A stretch of DNA of 64,000 bases from NCBI GenBank assembly GCA_024743095.1, contig JANSXF010000009.1, positions 1 through 64,000 of the forward strand, in the 5' to 3' direction. The notes under the pieces were generated by a model that saw only the letters and a list, made by a program, of their open reading frames with translations, was not told where the DNA came from and did not search any database. A program made the position numbers and the translations under genes. Shown here in pieces: positions 54,124 to 63,024 of this stretch (position 1 is the stretch's first letter; the number at the start of each line of letters is the position of its first letter). Source of the DNA: Flavobacteriaceae bacterium. Its GTDB lineage: Bacteria; Bacteroidota; Bacteroidia; Flavobacteriales; Flavobacteriaceae.

Positions 54124-56112
54124 CTACTTGTTCATAGATAGATGGTGCTTTTCCAAGCCTGACTTCAACCATTGCTCATAGGTTTTAACATCAACATATT
54201 GAACTGCCTCATTGAGGATCTCAAGGTTTGGGGAAAGCAGTACATAGTAAGGTTGCGAAGCAGCATTAAAATTGATGGTCTGGAAAGTCCCCCATTTTTG
54301 GCCAATCGTCTGGATGGATTTCACCCGTCCAGAGTCATATTTAAAATCGAACTGCTCGGATTCAGGCAGCTCTTTTCTATCATCCACATAAAGTGAGATT
54401 AACACATAATCTTCTTTCAAAATGGGATAGATACTGGAGTCGCTCCATACATTTTCCTCCATTTTTCTGCAATTCACACAGGCCCAGCCTGTAAAATCAA
54501 GCAAAATGGGCTTGTTGACCTCTTGTGCATATGACACACCTTCTTCAAAATCCTTATAGCAATCCAATCCAAGCGGACAATCACTTTCTGTTTCCACTAC
54601 GCTGTAAAAACTAGGGGGAGGGAAACCGCTCAACAACTTTAATGGAGTAATCTTGAACAATCCGAGCACTAAATAAATGGTGAACGCAAAACTCAACATA
54701 CCAAATCCTTTTCTGGCCAGTGAGAGGTCCTTTTTAGGCCCATCGTGAGGAAATCTGAAAACTCCGAACAGGTAAAGTGTCATCAAAACAAATAGCACTA
54801 CCCAGATGCCCACAAAAATTTCACGCTTAAAGACCCCCCAATTTCCCACCAAATCGGCATTGGACAGGAATTTGAAGGCCAAAGCCAGTTCCAAGAACCC
54901 AAGAACCACCTTTACGGTCGTCATCCAACCACCAGATCTTGGCAAAGAGTTCAACCAAGCCGGAAACATGGCGAACAAGGCAAATGGAAGCGCCAAAGCC
55001 AAACCAAAGCCTGCCATTCCAGAGGTTAGGTTGGTGGCCACATTGCCCTCTGCCAATGTTGTACTTCCCAAAAGTCCGCCCAAAATGGGGCCTGTGCAGG
55101 AAAATGAAACGATTGCCAGCGTCAAGGCCATAAAAAAGATACCCAATCCCCCTCCTACTTTGGACGAGGCCGAATCCATCTTGTTGGCCCAAGAACTGGG
55201 CAAGGTCAATTCATAGTATCCGAAGAATGAGAAGGCAAAGAATACGAATATGACAAAGAAGAAGACATTCAACCAAATATTAGTGGCGATGGTGTTCAAA
55301 ATTTGTGAGTCTATCGAATTGAACAAATGGAACGGTAAACTCAACAAGAAATAAATCAAAACGATAAAGAAACCATAGAGCAAGGCATTAGCTATTCCTT
55401 TGGGTTTATTCTGTGTCTGTTTGGTAAAAAAAGAGACCGTCAAGGGAATCATGGGGAAGACGCAGGGAGTCAACAGGGCTATCAAACCACCAATGAAACC
55501 TAATCCAAAAATCATCCAAAGATTGGATTTTCCTTCGGAATCCGTAACTTTATTTTGATTCAAAAGCTCTTTGTTCTTAAAATCAACCTTGAGGGACTCA
55601 CCTAGGGCAACGCTCCGTTCGTCCAGAGTTGCCTCTTTCGCAACAAACCCTGTTCCGTCCAACGAAATCTGAAACAGCTCGTCAACAGGGATACAAACCT
55701 CCTTGCAGATTTGGTAGAACAAATTCACTGAAATCTGGTTGACCTCAGGATCGAGCAATTTAATTTTTTGGGTGAATATCGCCTCTTCTTTAAAAAAGGT
55801 TTCATCTACCTCAAAAATCTCGCTGAATTCTATGATTGTTTCGCTCTCCCCGGTTTTACCTACCAGCTCATAATCCTCACCTGCCTTTTTAAAAGTAAAT
55901 TCGCTGGGCAAAGAACCACCTTCATCGGTATACTGCGAATAGATGTGCCACCCATCCATGATTTTGGCCTTGAACTTCAATTCGTATTCGGTATCGGACA
56001 GCTTATTCACCTCGTGGCTCCAAACCGCAGGATTCTTGTCTGTTTGGGCGAACGTAGTCAAATTAATGAGCAATAATCCTAAAAAGAGAAGCGATAATCT
56101 TATGTTAGCCAT
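54124..56112 (-). CDS. dsbD: DsbD-type protein-disulfide reductase with thioredoxin domain
   Basis: A 662-residue inner-membrane protein that carries electrons from cytoplasmic thioredoxin to the periplasm. It has a signal peptide (LLFLGLLLINLTTFAQ), an N-terminal DsbD-alpha-like domain with a Cys pair (ICKEVCIP, near 137), eight or nine helices with one Cys in each of LLTPCVFPM (near 214) and SFSCTGPIL (near 335), and a C-terminal thioredoxin-like domain with GWACVNCRKME (near 544). All three Cys pairs are therefore kept. Its start overlaps the tilS end by 13 bp, which suggests co-transcription. Confidence 0.92.
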   Translation of the reverse strand: MANIRLSLLFLGLLLINLTTFAQTDKNPAVWSHEVNKLSDTEYELKFKAKIMDGWHIYSQYTDEGGSLPSEFTFKKAGEDYELVGKTGESETIIEFSEIFEVDETFFKEEAIFTQKIKLLDPEVNQISVNLFYQICKEVCIPVDELFQISLDGTGFVAKEATLDERSVALGESLKVDFKNKELLNQNKVTDSEGKSNLWMIFGLGFIGGLIALLTPCVFPMIPLTVSFFTKQTQNKPKGIANALLYGFFIVLIYFLLSLPFHLFNSIDSQILNTIATNIWLNVFFFVIFVFFAFSFFGYYELTLPSSWANKMDSASSKVGGGLGIFFMALTLAIVSFSCTGPILGGLLGSTTLAEGNVATNLTSGMAGFGLALALPFALFAMFPAWLNSLPRSGGWMTTVKVVLGFLELALAFKFLSNADLVGNWGVFKREIFVGIWVVLFVLMTLYLFGVFRFPHDGPKKDLSLARKGFGMLSFAFTIYLVLGLFKITPLKLLSGFPPPSFYSVVETESDCPLGLDCYKDFEEGVSYAQEVNKPILLDFTGWACVNCRKMEENVWSDSSIYPILKEDYVLISLYVDDRKELPESEQFDFKYDSGRVKSIQTIGQKWGTFQTINFNAASQPYYVLLSPNLEILNEAVQYVDVKTYEQWLKSGLEKHHLSMNK

Positions 56113-57407
56113 GTAATCTTTACTATTTTTTCGGTTGAATCCTCAACCTTAAATCTTTCGTCCGCACGTTTGCCCACAACCCAAACGATTTTATCGTTCG
56201 AACATAGCAACCATTGCCTTTCCTTTGAAATCAGGTCCATTTTTTCATCTTTGAAAAATTTGGACAGCTTTTTCTTGCCCTGCATCCCAAAAGGATAAAA
56301 ATAGTCGCCTTTTTCCCAACTTCTTAATATCAAAGGAAAGATTAACTTTTCCTTATCCAAAAATACGACATTTTGAGTCTGTTTTTCAAAGGTTTCCACT
56401 TCTTCTAACCGTATTTTAATCGGTGTTTCGTTTAAAGTTTCATCCATGTGGATACTGTACGTCCCATTGTTTTTAGTCAAAATTTCCGCAAGAATGAGGT
56501 GATGCCTGTCTTTTAGCAATCTATGGGTCTTGGAAAAAACCTGTTTGCCGCTCTCTGCGATCAATAAATCTTTCACATCGTTCCATTCGGTAAAACCATA
56601 ACTATGGAATAGCCCATATAAATAAGCATCCAAAGGGTGTAATTTTTGCAGCTCTACAATTTGGATTCGAACCTCGCCATCACCCTGTTGAAACAATCTT
56701 GACTTCAACTCATTTAAGTGATTGTTTACCAAATCATTGGTTTGACCCAGATGATGTTGTGTATTGATGAAGTTTTGTAAAAAAGACGGAGACAATTCCT
56801 TTAAAATAGGAACAATTTCGTGACGAATTTTGTTGCGAAGGTATTTCGTACTTGCGTTACTACTATCTTCTCTCCAGCTCATCCCTTCCAATTTTGCAAA
56901 TTCCAAAATCTCATCTCGGGAAAAAGGCAATAACGGGCGAACAATATTTTTGTTTACTTTGGGAATTCCCGAAAGCCCTTCAACCCCCGTTCCCCGTGAT
57001 AGATTGATTAGAAAAGTTTCCAAACTGTCATCTGCATGGTGTGCCGTCAGCATGTAATCATAACCTTGGGATTTCAATAGGTCATCAAACCATTTGTAAC
57101 GCAACTCCCTTGCAGCCATTTGCATCGACAAATGTTGCTCATCTGCATATTTATTGGTTTCAAAGTGTGTTACAAAGACATCCACCTCAAGTATAGAGGC
57201 TAATTCCCGCACAAACTCTTCATCTCCATCACTCTCGCCATCCCTGAGCTTAAAATTGCAATGGGCCAGTGCAAAATCCAAATCTGAGGCGTCGCACAAA
57301 TGTGCCAATACTACGCTATCAAGGCCGCCACTACAGGCCAACAACAACTTTCTCCCCTCAAGGAAATAAAGTGAGCAGACAACGTGCTGTTTGAATTTTT
57401 GGACCAT
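56100..57407 (-). CDS. tilS: tRNA(Ile)-lysidine synthetase
   Basis: TilS (435 residues) changes cytidine 34 of the minor tRNA-Ile(CAU) to lysidine with ATP, so that it reads AUA as isoleucine. The PP-loop ACSGGLDSVVL (about 24-34) and the family block LSRGTGVEGLSGIP (near 135) are present, with a C-terminal domain (about 380-430) that contacts the tRNA. The ATG is fixed by the conserved start. It is 22 bp after pabB and overlaps the reductase gene by 13 bp. Confidence 0.95.
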   Translation of the reverse strand: MVQKFKQHVVCSLYFLEGRKLLLACSGGLDSVVLAHLCDASDLDFALAHCNFKLRDGESDGDEEFVRELASILEVDVFVTHFETNKYADEQHLSMQMAARELRYKWFDDLLKSQGYDYMLTAHHADDSLETFLINLSRGTGVEGLSGIPKVNKNIVRPLLPFSRDEILEFAKLEGMSWREDSSNASTKYLRNKIRHEIVPILKELSPSFLQNFINTQHHLGQTNDLVNNHLNELKSRLFQQGDGEVRIQIVELQKLHPLDAYLYGLFHSYGFTEWNDVKDLLIAESGKQVFSKTHRLLKDRHHLILAEILTKNNGTYSIHMDETLNETPIKIRLEEVETFEKQTQNVVFLDKEKLIFPLILRSWEKGDYFYPFGMQGKKKLSKFFKDEKMDLISKERQWLLCSNDKIVWVVGKRADERFKVEDSTEKIVKITWLT

Positions 57408-57429
57408 GGTGCGAATTTACGAATAAAGC

Positions 57430-58713
57430 TTAATCTGTCTCCAACACCGTTCGCATTGCTTTGGCTTTCAGCAAACATTCTTCATATTCGCGTTCAGGGT
57501 TCGATTTAGCAGTAATGGCACTGCCTACTGAAAAGGATACATATTTTTTACTTGCATTGTACAGAATACTGCGGATCACTACATTGAAATCAAAATCTCC
57601 ATTTGGGAAAAAATAACCTACTGCCCCACTGTAGAGGCCACGTTTACTTTCTTCCAAATCCTCGATAATTTTCATTGCGGAAATTTTTGGGGCACCTGTC
57701 ATACTTCCCATTGGAAAGGTTTCCTTAATCAATTCCAGGGGGTGTTTATCCTTGGATACTTTTGAAACTATGGTGGATATCAATTGATGTACTTGCTTAA
57801 AAGTGTGTGGCTTACAAATTTCAGTTACATCTACCGAACCCTTTATTGCACTCTTTGAGAGGTCGTTACGGACCAAATCAGTGATCATAATATTTTCGGA
57901 GCGCTCCTTTGAATCTTGAGCTAAGTCTTTTTTGATTTTTTCATCTTCACGTTCATCAACACCCCGCCTTGCAGTTCCCTTTATAGGTTGTGAAATTACC
58001 TTTTGCGCCTTCTTTTTTAAATATCGTTCTGGTGAGGCACATATCAAATAGTTATCGTTGAAGCGTGCAAAGGTGGCAAACGGCGGTTCCGATATGCCAT
58101 TCAACTTTTGATAGGTTTCCCATGGGTCAATGGTAGCATCTTCTGCATAAAACTCTTGACAAAAATTGGCTTCATAAATATCGCCCCTGTGAATATGTTC
58201 CAAAAAATGATGGGCCTTTTCAACATAAGCATCTTTGTGAATCCTCATTTTTATTTTGACAGAATCTCGTGGTTCGGACTTCAATTGTAAAGAGACATGA
58301 TCTCTGATTTCTGTATAATCCTCTTCAATTTCCTGAGCCACCTCATTCAAATAACTGAAATGAAGTTCATCATCCTTTATCCGGATAACTTTTACTGGCT
58401 GAAAAAACTGTACCGCAGGAAATTCAAGACCATCAAAATTATTTGAGGCCAAATCCTCCAACTCGTTCTTGACATCATACGAAAAGTAACCAAACAACCA
58501 ATCCTTTTCATTTTCTAAATAATCGTGGAGAGCATTAATGGTTTCAAACTTTTGAGATTCGCCAACCGCCAAACAGGCTTCAAAACTGGAATATTGGTCT
58601 TGATGGAAATTGCTATCCAGCCAAACCACCATACCAAACTTTTTGGACCACCAAAAAAGTGCCTCTTTACTTTGTAAAAGGGATTTTATCTTAAAAGAAC
58701 GATGCGTCCGCAA
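57430..58713 (-). CDS. pabB: Aminodeoxychorismate synthase component I-like protein
   Basis: A 427-residue chorismate-binding enzyme, most like PabB, which aminates chorismate on the way to folate. It starts with TTG giving Met-Arg-Thr-His-Arg-Ser, and the upstream stop of the reductase is only 3 bp away, so the start is well fixed. Motifs are GDIYEANFCQEF (near 183), CASPERYLKK, IKGTARRGVDEREDEKIKKD (near 250) and MGSMTGAPK (near 338). The PabB identity over anthranilate synthase (TrpE) is by resemblance; no glutaminase or other trp gene is beside it. Confidence 0.88.
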   Translation of the reverse strand: MRTHRSFKIKSLLQSKEALFWWSKKFGMVVWLDSNFHQDQYSSFEACLAVGESQKFETINALHDYLENEKDWLFGYFSYDVKNELEDLASNNFDGLEFPAVQFFQPVKVIRIKDDELHFSYLNEVAQEIEEDYTEIRDHVSLQLKSEPRDSVKIKMRIHKDAYVEKAHHFLEHIHRGDIYEANFCQEFYAEDATIDPWETYQKLNGISEPPFATFARFNDNYLICASPERYLKKKAQKVISQPIKGTARRGVDEREDEKIKKDLAQDSKERSENIMITDLVRNDLSKSAIKGSVDVTEICKPHTFKQVHQLISTIVSKVSKDKHPLELIKETFPMGSMTGAPKISAMKIIEDLEESKRGLYSGAVGYFFPNGDFDFNVVIRSILYNASKKYVSFSVGSAITAKSNPEREYEECLLKAKAMRTVLETD

Positions 58714-58716
58714 TGG

Positions 58717-59253
58717 TTATGAGTTTAACGAATCCAAAAATGCACCCAGCGCCTGTTGGTGCTCAATTTGCAGGGTTTTATCCAAAATGCCCTCATCACC
58801 AAAATTCTCATAAAAGGATGGCAATGAAAAGCTTGCCGTTATTTTACCGCCAAACCTTGGCAGCATGCCTTCAATCACAGCAAAGGAACCTTTTGCACCA
58901 CGTCTGCCACCCGATGTGGACATCAAAAACACTTTGGTGCCTTCCAAAAAACTCCGATCCATTCGGGATAGCCAGTCCAATACATTTTTAAAATATGCGG
59001 ATGGGTTTCCGTTATGCTCGTTTACGGACAAAATTAATGCATCCGCACTGTTGATTTCCGCCTTCAACTTCATCAAGTCTTCTGAATAGCCTTCTGCTTT
59101 TTCCAAGTCTTCGCTAAACATGGGAAATGGCTTTTTGGCCAAGTTTATAAGTTGAATATCATGCTGTTGAACAAAGGAAGTGGTATATTTTACCAGTTTA
59201 AAATTGATAGAAGTGGAAGAATTGCTCCCCGCAAATGCCAAAATTGCAGCCAT
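58717..59253 (-). CDS. NADPH-dependent FMN reductase-type flavoprotein
   Basis: A 178-residue flavodoxin-fold reductase. The flavin-phosphate loop AFAGSNSSTSINFKLVK (about 6-22), the SVNEHNGNPSAYFKNVLDWL segment (near 76-95) and the STSGGRRGA loop (near 111) are typical for FMN reductases such as ArsH/YieF/MdaB relatives. It opens a same-strand run reductase-pabB-tilS-dsbD. It is divergent from the acyltransferase gene with 131 bp between. The natural acceptor is unknown. Confidence 0.88.
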   Translation of the reverse strand: MAAILAFAGSNSSTSINFKLVKYTTSFVQQHDIQLINLAKKPFPMFSEDLEKAEGYSEDLMKLKAEINSADALILSVNEHNGNPSAYFKNVLDWLSRMDRSFLEGTKVFLMSTSGGRRGAKGSFAVIEGMLPRFGGKITASFSLPSFYENFGDEGILDKTLQIEHQQALGAFLDSLNS

Positions 59254-59318
59254 ACAATGGAATCGTTGATTGTTTCGCTAAAATACCGCAATTGGAAGTT
59301 AGATGCGACTATTTTGCA

Positions 59319-59326
59319 TATTTTTG
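59319..59326 (+). promoter_or_regulatory. Candidate -7 promoter element for the acyltransferase gene
   Basis: TATTTTTG fits TAnnTTTG, about 59 bp before the ATG at 59385, within the divergent region shared with the reductase gene. The -33 partner is weak. Confidence 0.3.
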
Positions 59327-59384
59327 GTGCGACCAACATCCAAAGTACCTGCTAAACAAGTATATAGGGTGAATCGATTCTAAA

Positions 59385-60581
59385 ATGACGGTAAAGACAA
59401 ACAGACTATTTTTTGTGGATGCCATGCGTGCATGGGCTATTTTGATGATGCTGCAAGGGCATTTTATAGATGGTCTATTGGACCCCATTTTTAGGGACAC
59501 CAGCAACACAGCCTACAATATTTGGCTTTATTTTAGAGGGATTACCGCCCCAGTGTTCTTTACGGTCTCCGGCTTTATTTTTACCTACTTACTGATTCGC
59601 GTTCCACAAAATGGTTTGGAAAACCCAAGAATTGGAAAGGGCATCCGACGTGGTTTGCAGCTATTGTTTATTGGATATTTACTGCGGATGAACCTTGGCG
59701 GACTATTGAAAGGCGAGATTTATGATTCGTTTTATTTGGTGGATGTACTGCATTGTATCGGGCTATCCATTTTGGGCCTGATCGGCATCTATGTGCTGAC
59801 TGTCAAAAAGAAAGCCTATGTTTTCCCTACGGTTCTAGTCCTGACCACATTGATACTGTTCTTGTTCGAAAGAGTTTATAAAGATTGGTCTTATCCCCTT
59901 TTACCAGATTTTTTGGCAAATTACCTGACAAAGGCCAACGGATCCGTATTTACCATAATTCCGTGGTTTGGCTACACGAGCATTGGTGCGTTTATATCCG
60001 TGCTATTCACCAGGTTCAAAAATTATAGGTATCTGTACCCTGCTGCCATTTCCATTGCCTTGACCGTTGGTTACCTTTTGATTTATCAATCGTCCAATTT
60101 CTTTGAAATTATTTACGAAAGGACCGGATTGAATTTTCTAAAACTGCTTCTTACCAATAACTACTTATATATTCGATTGGGCAATGTTTTTATTGTTTTT
60201 GCCGTGTTTATGGTGCTTCGCCAGTTAATGACCTACAAAACGGTCTTAAAAATCGGAGCAAGTACTTTATCCATCTACGTGATTCACTTTGTTATCCTTT
60301 ATGGCAGTTTCACGGGGTTGGGGCTTTATAGGTTCTTTAACCATTCACTTTCCCCTAGCATTGTGATTCCCGGGGCATTGGCATTTATGATTGTTTGCAC
60401 TTGGTTGGCCCTTCAATACAACAAGTACGAATTGGGCATCAAAACACAAATTTCTTCAGCTCTTGCGTTCATCAAAACTCAGGCAATCGAACTTAAAGAA
60501 TTATCCATTCCGGTACTTCGCGAAGTCTTTATCCGTGTTCGTATTTTCCTAAGACGCATTTTTCGTACCGTACGGAGCTAA
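59385..60581 (+). CDS. HGSNAT/DUF1624-like membrane acyltransferase
   Basis: A 398-residue membrane protein with about ten helices. The N-terminal FFVDAMRAWAILMMLQGHF (about 9-27), with the conserved Asp, Arg and His, and the APVFFTVSGFIF helix (near 55) match the heparan-alpha-glucosaminide N-acetyltransferase catalytic-domain family, a relative of acyltransferase 3 proteins, which pass acyl groups from the cytoplasm to sugars or lipids outside. The C-terminal 40 residues are charged and helical. The substrate is not known. A terminator hairpin follows. Confidence 0.85.
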   Translation: MTVKTNRLFFVDAMRAWAILMMLQGHFIDGLLDPIFRDTSNTAYNIWLYFRGITAPVFFTVSGFIFTYLLIRVPQNGLENPRIGKGIRRGLQLLFIGYLLRMNLGGLLKGEIYDSFYLVDVLHCIGLSILGLIGIYVLTVKKKAYVFPTVLVLTTLILFLFERVYKDWSYPLLPDFLANYLTKANGSVFTIIPWFGYTSIGAFISVLFTRFKNYRYLYPAAISIALTVGYLLIYQSSNFFEIIYERTGLNFLKLLLTNNYLYIRLGNVFIVFAVFMVLRQLMTYKTVLKIGASTLSIYVIHFVILYGSFTGLGLYRFFNHSLSPSIVIPGALAFMIVCTWLALQYNKYELGIKTQISSALAFIKTQAIELKELSIPVLREVFIRVRIFLRRIFRTVRS

Positions 60582-60582
60582 A

Positions 60583-60620
60583 AAAAGCATCCAATCTCTG
60601 AAGTAAGACTGAATGCTTTT
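60583..60620 (+). terminator. Terminator after the acyltransferase gene
   Basis: AAAAGCAT at 60583-60590 pairs with ATGCTTTT at 60613-60620, and the inner part pairs further with two mismatches; a T-run follows. It lies between the acyltransferase and the convergent lpdA gene and may serve both. Confidence 0.75.
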
Positions 60621-60645
60621 GCTATAAATCATTTTGATTTTCTAT

Positions 60646-62049
60646 TTACACATGCAACGGCCTATCATCCGTAGCGGCCAAAGCAGCTTCCTTAATGGCC
60701 TCAGCAAAGGTCGGGTGCGCATGGCTCATTCGGGAAATATCCTCAGCAGATGCCCTGAACTCCATGGCGGTAACGCCTTCGGCGATCAAATCGGCACAAC
60801 GTGCACCGATCATGTGGATGCCCAGCACCTCATCGGTGTTTTTGTCGGCCAAAATTTTCACAAAACCATCCAAATCCATACTGGCTCGAGATCTTCCCAA
60901 TGCCCTCATCGGGAACTGACCTGATTTATATTCCACACCTTCTTCCTTCAATTGCTCCTCTGTTTTGCCCACAGCGGCAACTTCCGGCCAAGTATAAACA
61001 ACACCCGGAATCAAATTATAATTGATGTGTGGTTTTTGACCTGCCAACAGTTCCGCTACCATGGTCCCTTCCTCCTCAGCTTTGTGGGCCAACATGGCAC
61101 CTTTTACCACATCACCAATGGCGTAAATATTGGATACATTGGTCTGTAGGTGTTCGTTCACCTCTACTCTGCCCCTATCGTCCAGTTTTACCCCAGCGGC
61201 TTCAGCATTCAAACCATTGGTGTATGGTTTACGGCCAACGCTTACCAAGCAATAGTCACCTTTAATGGTAACCTCTTCACCTTTTTTGTCGTCCGCTTTT
61301 ACGATTATCTCGTCGCCTTTACGCTCTACGGATTTCACTTTATGGGAAAGGTTGAACTTTACCTTTTGTTTTTTCATCACTTTGGTAAGTTCTTTGGACA
61401 ATGCTCCATCCATTCCCGGAATAATGCGATCCATGAACTCCACTACGGTAACATCGGCACCTAGGCGCTTGTATACCTGACCTAATTCCAATCCGATTAC
61501 ACCTCCTCCGATAACTATCAAGTGTTTTGGGATTTCCTTCAATTTTAAGGCTTCCGTGGAAGTAATCACACGCTCCTTGTCAATTTCTATGAACGGCAAG
61601 GATGTTGGTTTGGAACCAGTCGCTATAATCGTGTTTTTAGCTTCAATGGTCTCTTCGCCATCCTCTTTTGCAATGTTGATGTGCGTAGCATCTTTAAAGC
61701 TACCTACACCATGATAGACATCGATTTTGTTCTTGTCCATCAAAAACTCAATGCCCTTGGTCGTCTGATCCACAACCCCTTGTTTACGGGCAATCATTTG
61801 CTCCAAGTTTACTTTGATCTCACCCGGGATATCGATACCATGCTCCTCGAAGTGCTTTACGGCATCTTCGTAATGGTGCGATGAATCCAAAAGTGCCTTG
61901 GACGGGATACAGCCTACATTTAAGCAGGTTCCTCCAAGAGTGGCATACTTTTCTATAATCGCCGTTTTCATTCCCAATTGGGCACATCGAATTGCTGCTA
62001 CATAGCCTCCTGGTCCAGAGCCAATAATGGCTACATCATATTGATTCAT
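60646..62049 (-). CDS. lpdA: Dihydrolipoyl dehydrogenase (E3)
   Basis: The E3 flavoprotein (467 residues) that reoxidises the lipoyl groups of 2-oxoacid dehydrogenase complexes. I chose the ATG at 62049 (Met-Asn-Gln-Tyr-Asp-Val), because the FAD fold begins at once (AIIGSGPGGYVAAIRCAQLG, 7-26); a longer frame upstream is not conserved. The redox-active disulfide is in GGTCLNVGCIPSK (about 38-50), the NAD-binding motif IGGGVIGLELG (near 180) and the C-terminal His-x4-Glu pair in HAHPTFAEA (near 444). It may serve the fused E1 enzyme at 6350, though the genes are 52 kb apart. Confidence 0.96.
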   Translation of the reverse strand: MNQYDVAIIGSGPGGYVAAIRCAQLGMKTAIIEKYATLGGTCLNVGCIPSKALLDSSHHYEDAVKHFEEHGIDIPGEIKVNLEQMIARKQGVVDQTTKGIEFLMDKNKIDVYHGVGSFKDATHINIAKEDGEETIEAKNTIIATGSKPTSLPFIEIDKERVITSTEALKLKEIPKHLIVIGGGVIGLELGQVYKRLGADVTVVEFMDRIIPGMDGALSKELTKVMKKQKVKFNLSHKVKSVERKGDEIIVKADDKKGEEVTIKGDYCLVSVGRKPYTNGLNAEAAGVKLDDRGRVEVNEHLQTNVSNIYAIGDVVKGAMLAHKAEEEGTMVAELLAGQKPHINYNLIPGVVYTWPEVAAVGKTEEQLKEEGVEYKSGQFPMRALGRSRASMDLDGFVKILADKNTDEVLGIHMIGARCADLIAEGVTAMEFRASAEDISRMSHAHPTFAEAIKEAALAATDDRPLHV

Positions 62050-62250
62050 ATTGTAATAATTGTAAGGATAATTGCTAAAAAACTGTGTTTTTATAAAACA
62101 AGTGTAAAAATACGAATGTTTTTCGGGACAGTACCAAGGAATTATGTTGGATTGTTGGGGGAAAGGGTCAAGGATCAAAGGTGAAGGGTTCCATGGGTGA
62201 AAGGATATTTAGATAATTCGATTGTTGGGTGATTGGGTTGCTAGATTTTA

Positions 62251-62325
62251 TCATTTTGAACAGGATCTTGCGGGGAGCTGAAGGGTCGAGATTCTTCGAT
62301 CGCTCCGCTTCCCTCAGAGTTACAG
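62251..62325. repeat. Interspersed intergenic repeat element (TCTGAG...GAAGAATCTC type)
   Basis: Between lpdA and the Lrp gene lies a 75-bp stretch whose minus strand reads CTCTGAGGGAAGCGGAGCGA, then TCGAAGAATCTCGACCC, close to the short dispersed repeat seen in intergenic DNA of many bacteria. It holds an inverted GAAGCGGAGCG-like core. It gives characteristic nonsense translations and no gene. The flanking parts of the 366-bp gap (62050-62415) consist of AT-rich and GGGTGATTGGG-type low-complexity DNA with no gene. Confidence 0.6.
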
Positions 62326-62415
62326 AATACCACCGCATTGCCGAATTTACATTCGGCAAATGTTTATTCTTCATTTTTAATTGTAGTCTAATTTCCGACT
62401 ACTTAAATCAGATAC

Positions 62416-62874
62416 CTATATATGTATCGAAGGACTGTTCTTTACCTCCTTGATCACAAAAGAGCTTTGGGTGTTGCCGATATTGGCAATTGCCGTCAGT
62501 TTGGTGAGCATGAATTCGCGATAGCTCTTCATATCCTCAACAAAAATCTTTAAGATATAATCGTAATCCCCGCCCACATGGAAGCATTCGGAAACTTCCC
62601 TAAGTTGCAGTACCTCACGTTCAAATTTGATAACGTTCTCCTTGGTGTGCTGCACCAGACGTATTTGGCAAAGCACCATAAAATCACGGCCCACCTTCAC
62701 CTTGTCCACCAAGGCGGTGTATTGCGTTATCACCCCGTTGCGCTCCAAACGGCGGATGCGCTCGTAAACGGCAGTCTTTGACAAATACAAAGCATCCGCA
62801 TATTGCTTGGTGGTTTTTTTGCTATCATTTTGGAGCAACCTGATCAGTTCAATATCTACATTATCCAGTTTCAT
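62416..62874 (-). CDS. Lrp/AsnC-family transcriptional regulator
   Basis: A 152-residue regulator with an N-terminal winged helix-turn-helix (DIELIRLLQNDSKKTTKQYA at 7-26, then TAVYERIRRLERNGVI near 33-48) and a C-terminal RAM ligand-binding domain (about 65-145, GDYDYILKIFVED). Such proteins sense amino acids and form octamers. It is divergent from the PLP enzyme gene with 150 bp between starts, the usual layout of a local regulator and its target. Feature start and end codons are both clear. Confidence 0.93.
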   Translation of the reverse strand: MKLDNVDIELIRLLQNDSKKTTKQYADALYLSKTAVYERIRRLERNGVITQYTALVDKVKVGRDFMVLCQIRLVQHTKENVIKFEREVLQLREVSECFHVGGDYDYILKIFVEDMKSYREFMLTKLTAIANIGNTQSSFVIKEVKNSPSIHI

Positions 62875-63024
62875 ACCGACGATTTTTCTAATTGGAACCT
62901 CTAAAATCCAATTTTACTGAATATTTTCCCAATATTTTCATTAATCCAGTCTATTTATCATCATTTAAAACAATCTATTGATTTTGGGTCTACATATTTT
63001 TAATTTTACTAAAAACAGCTCATT

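Noticed and set aside
62168..62374. Minus-strand open frame of 68 codons in the lpdA-lrp gap
   Set aside because: Most of it is a translation of the dispersed repeat and is typical of spurious calls.
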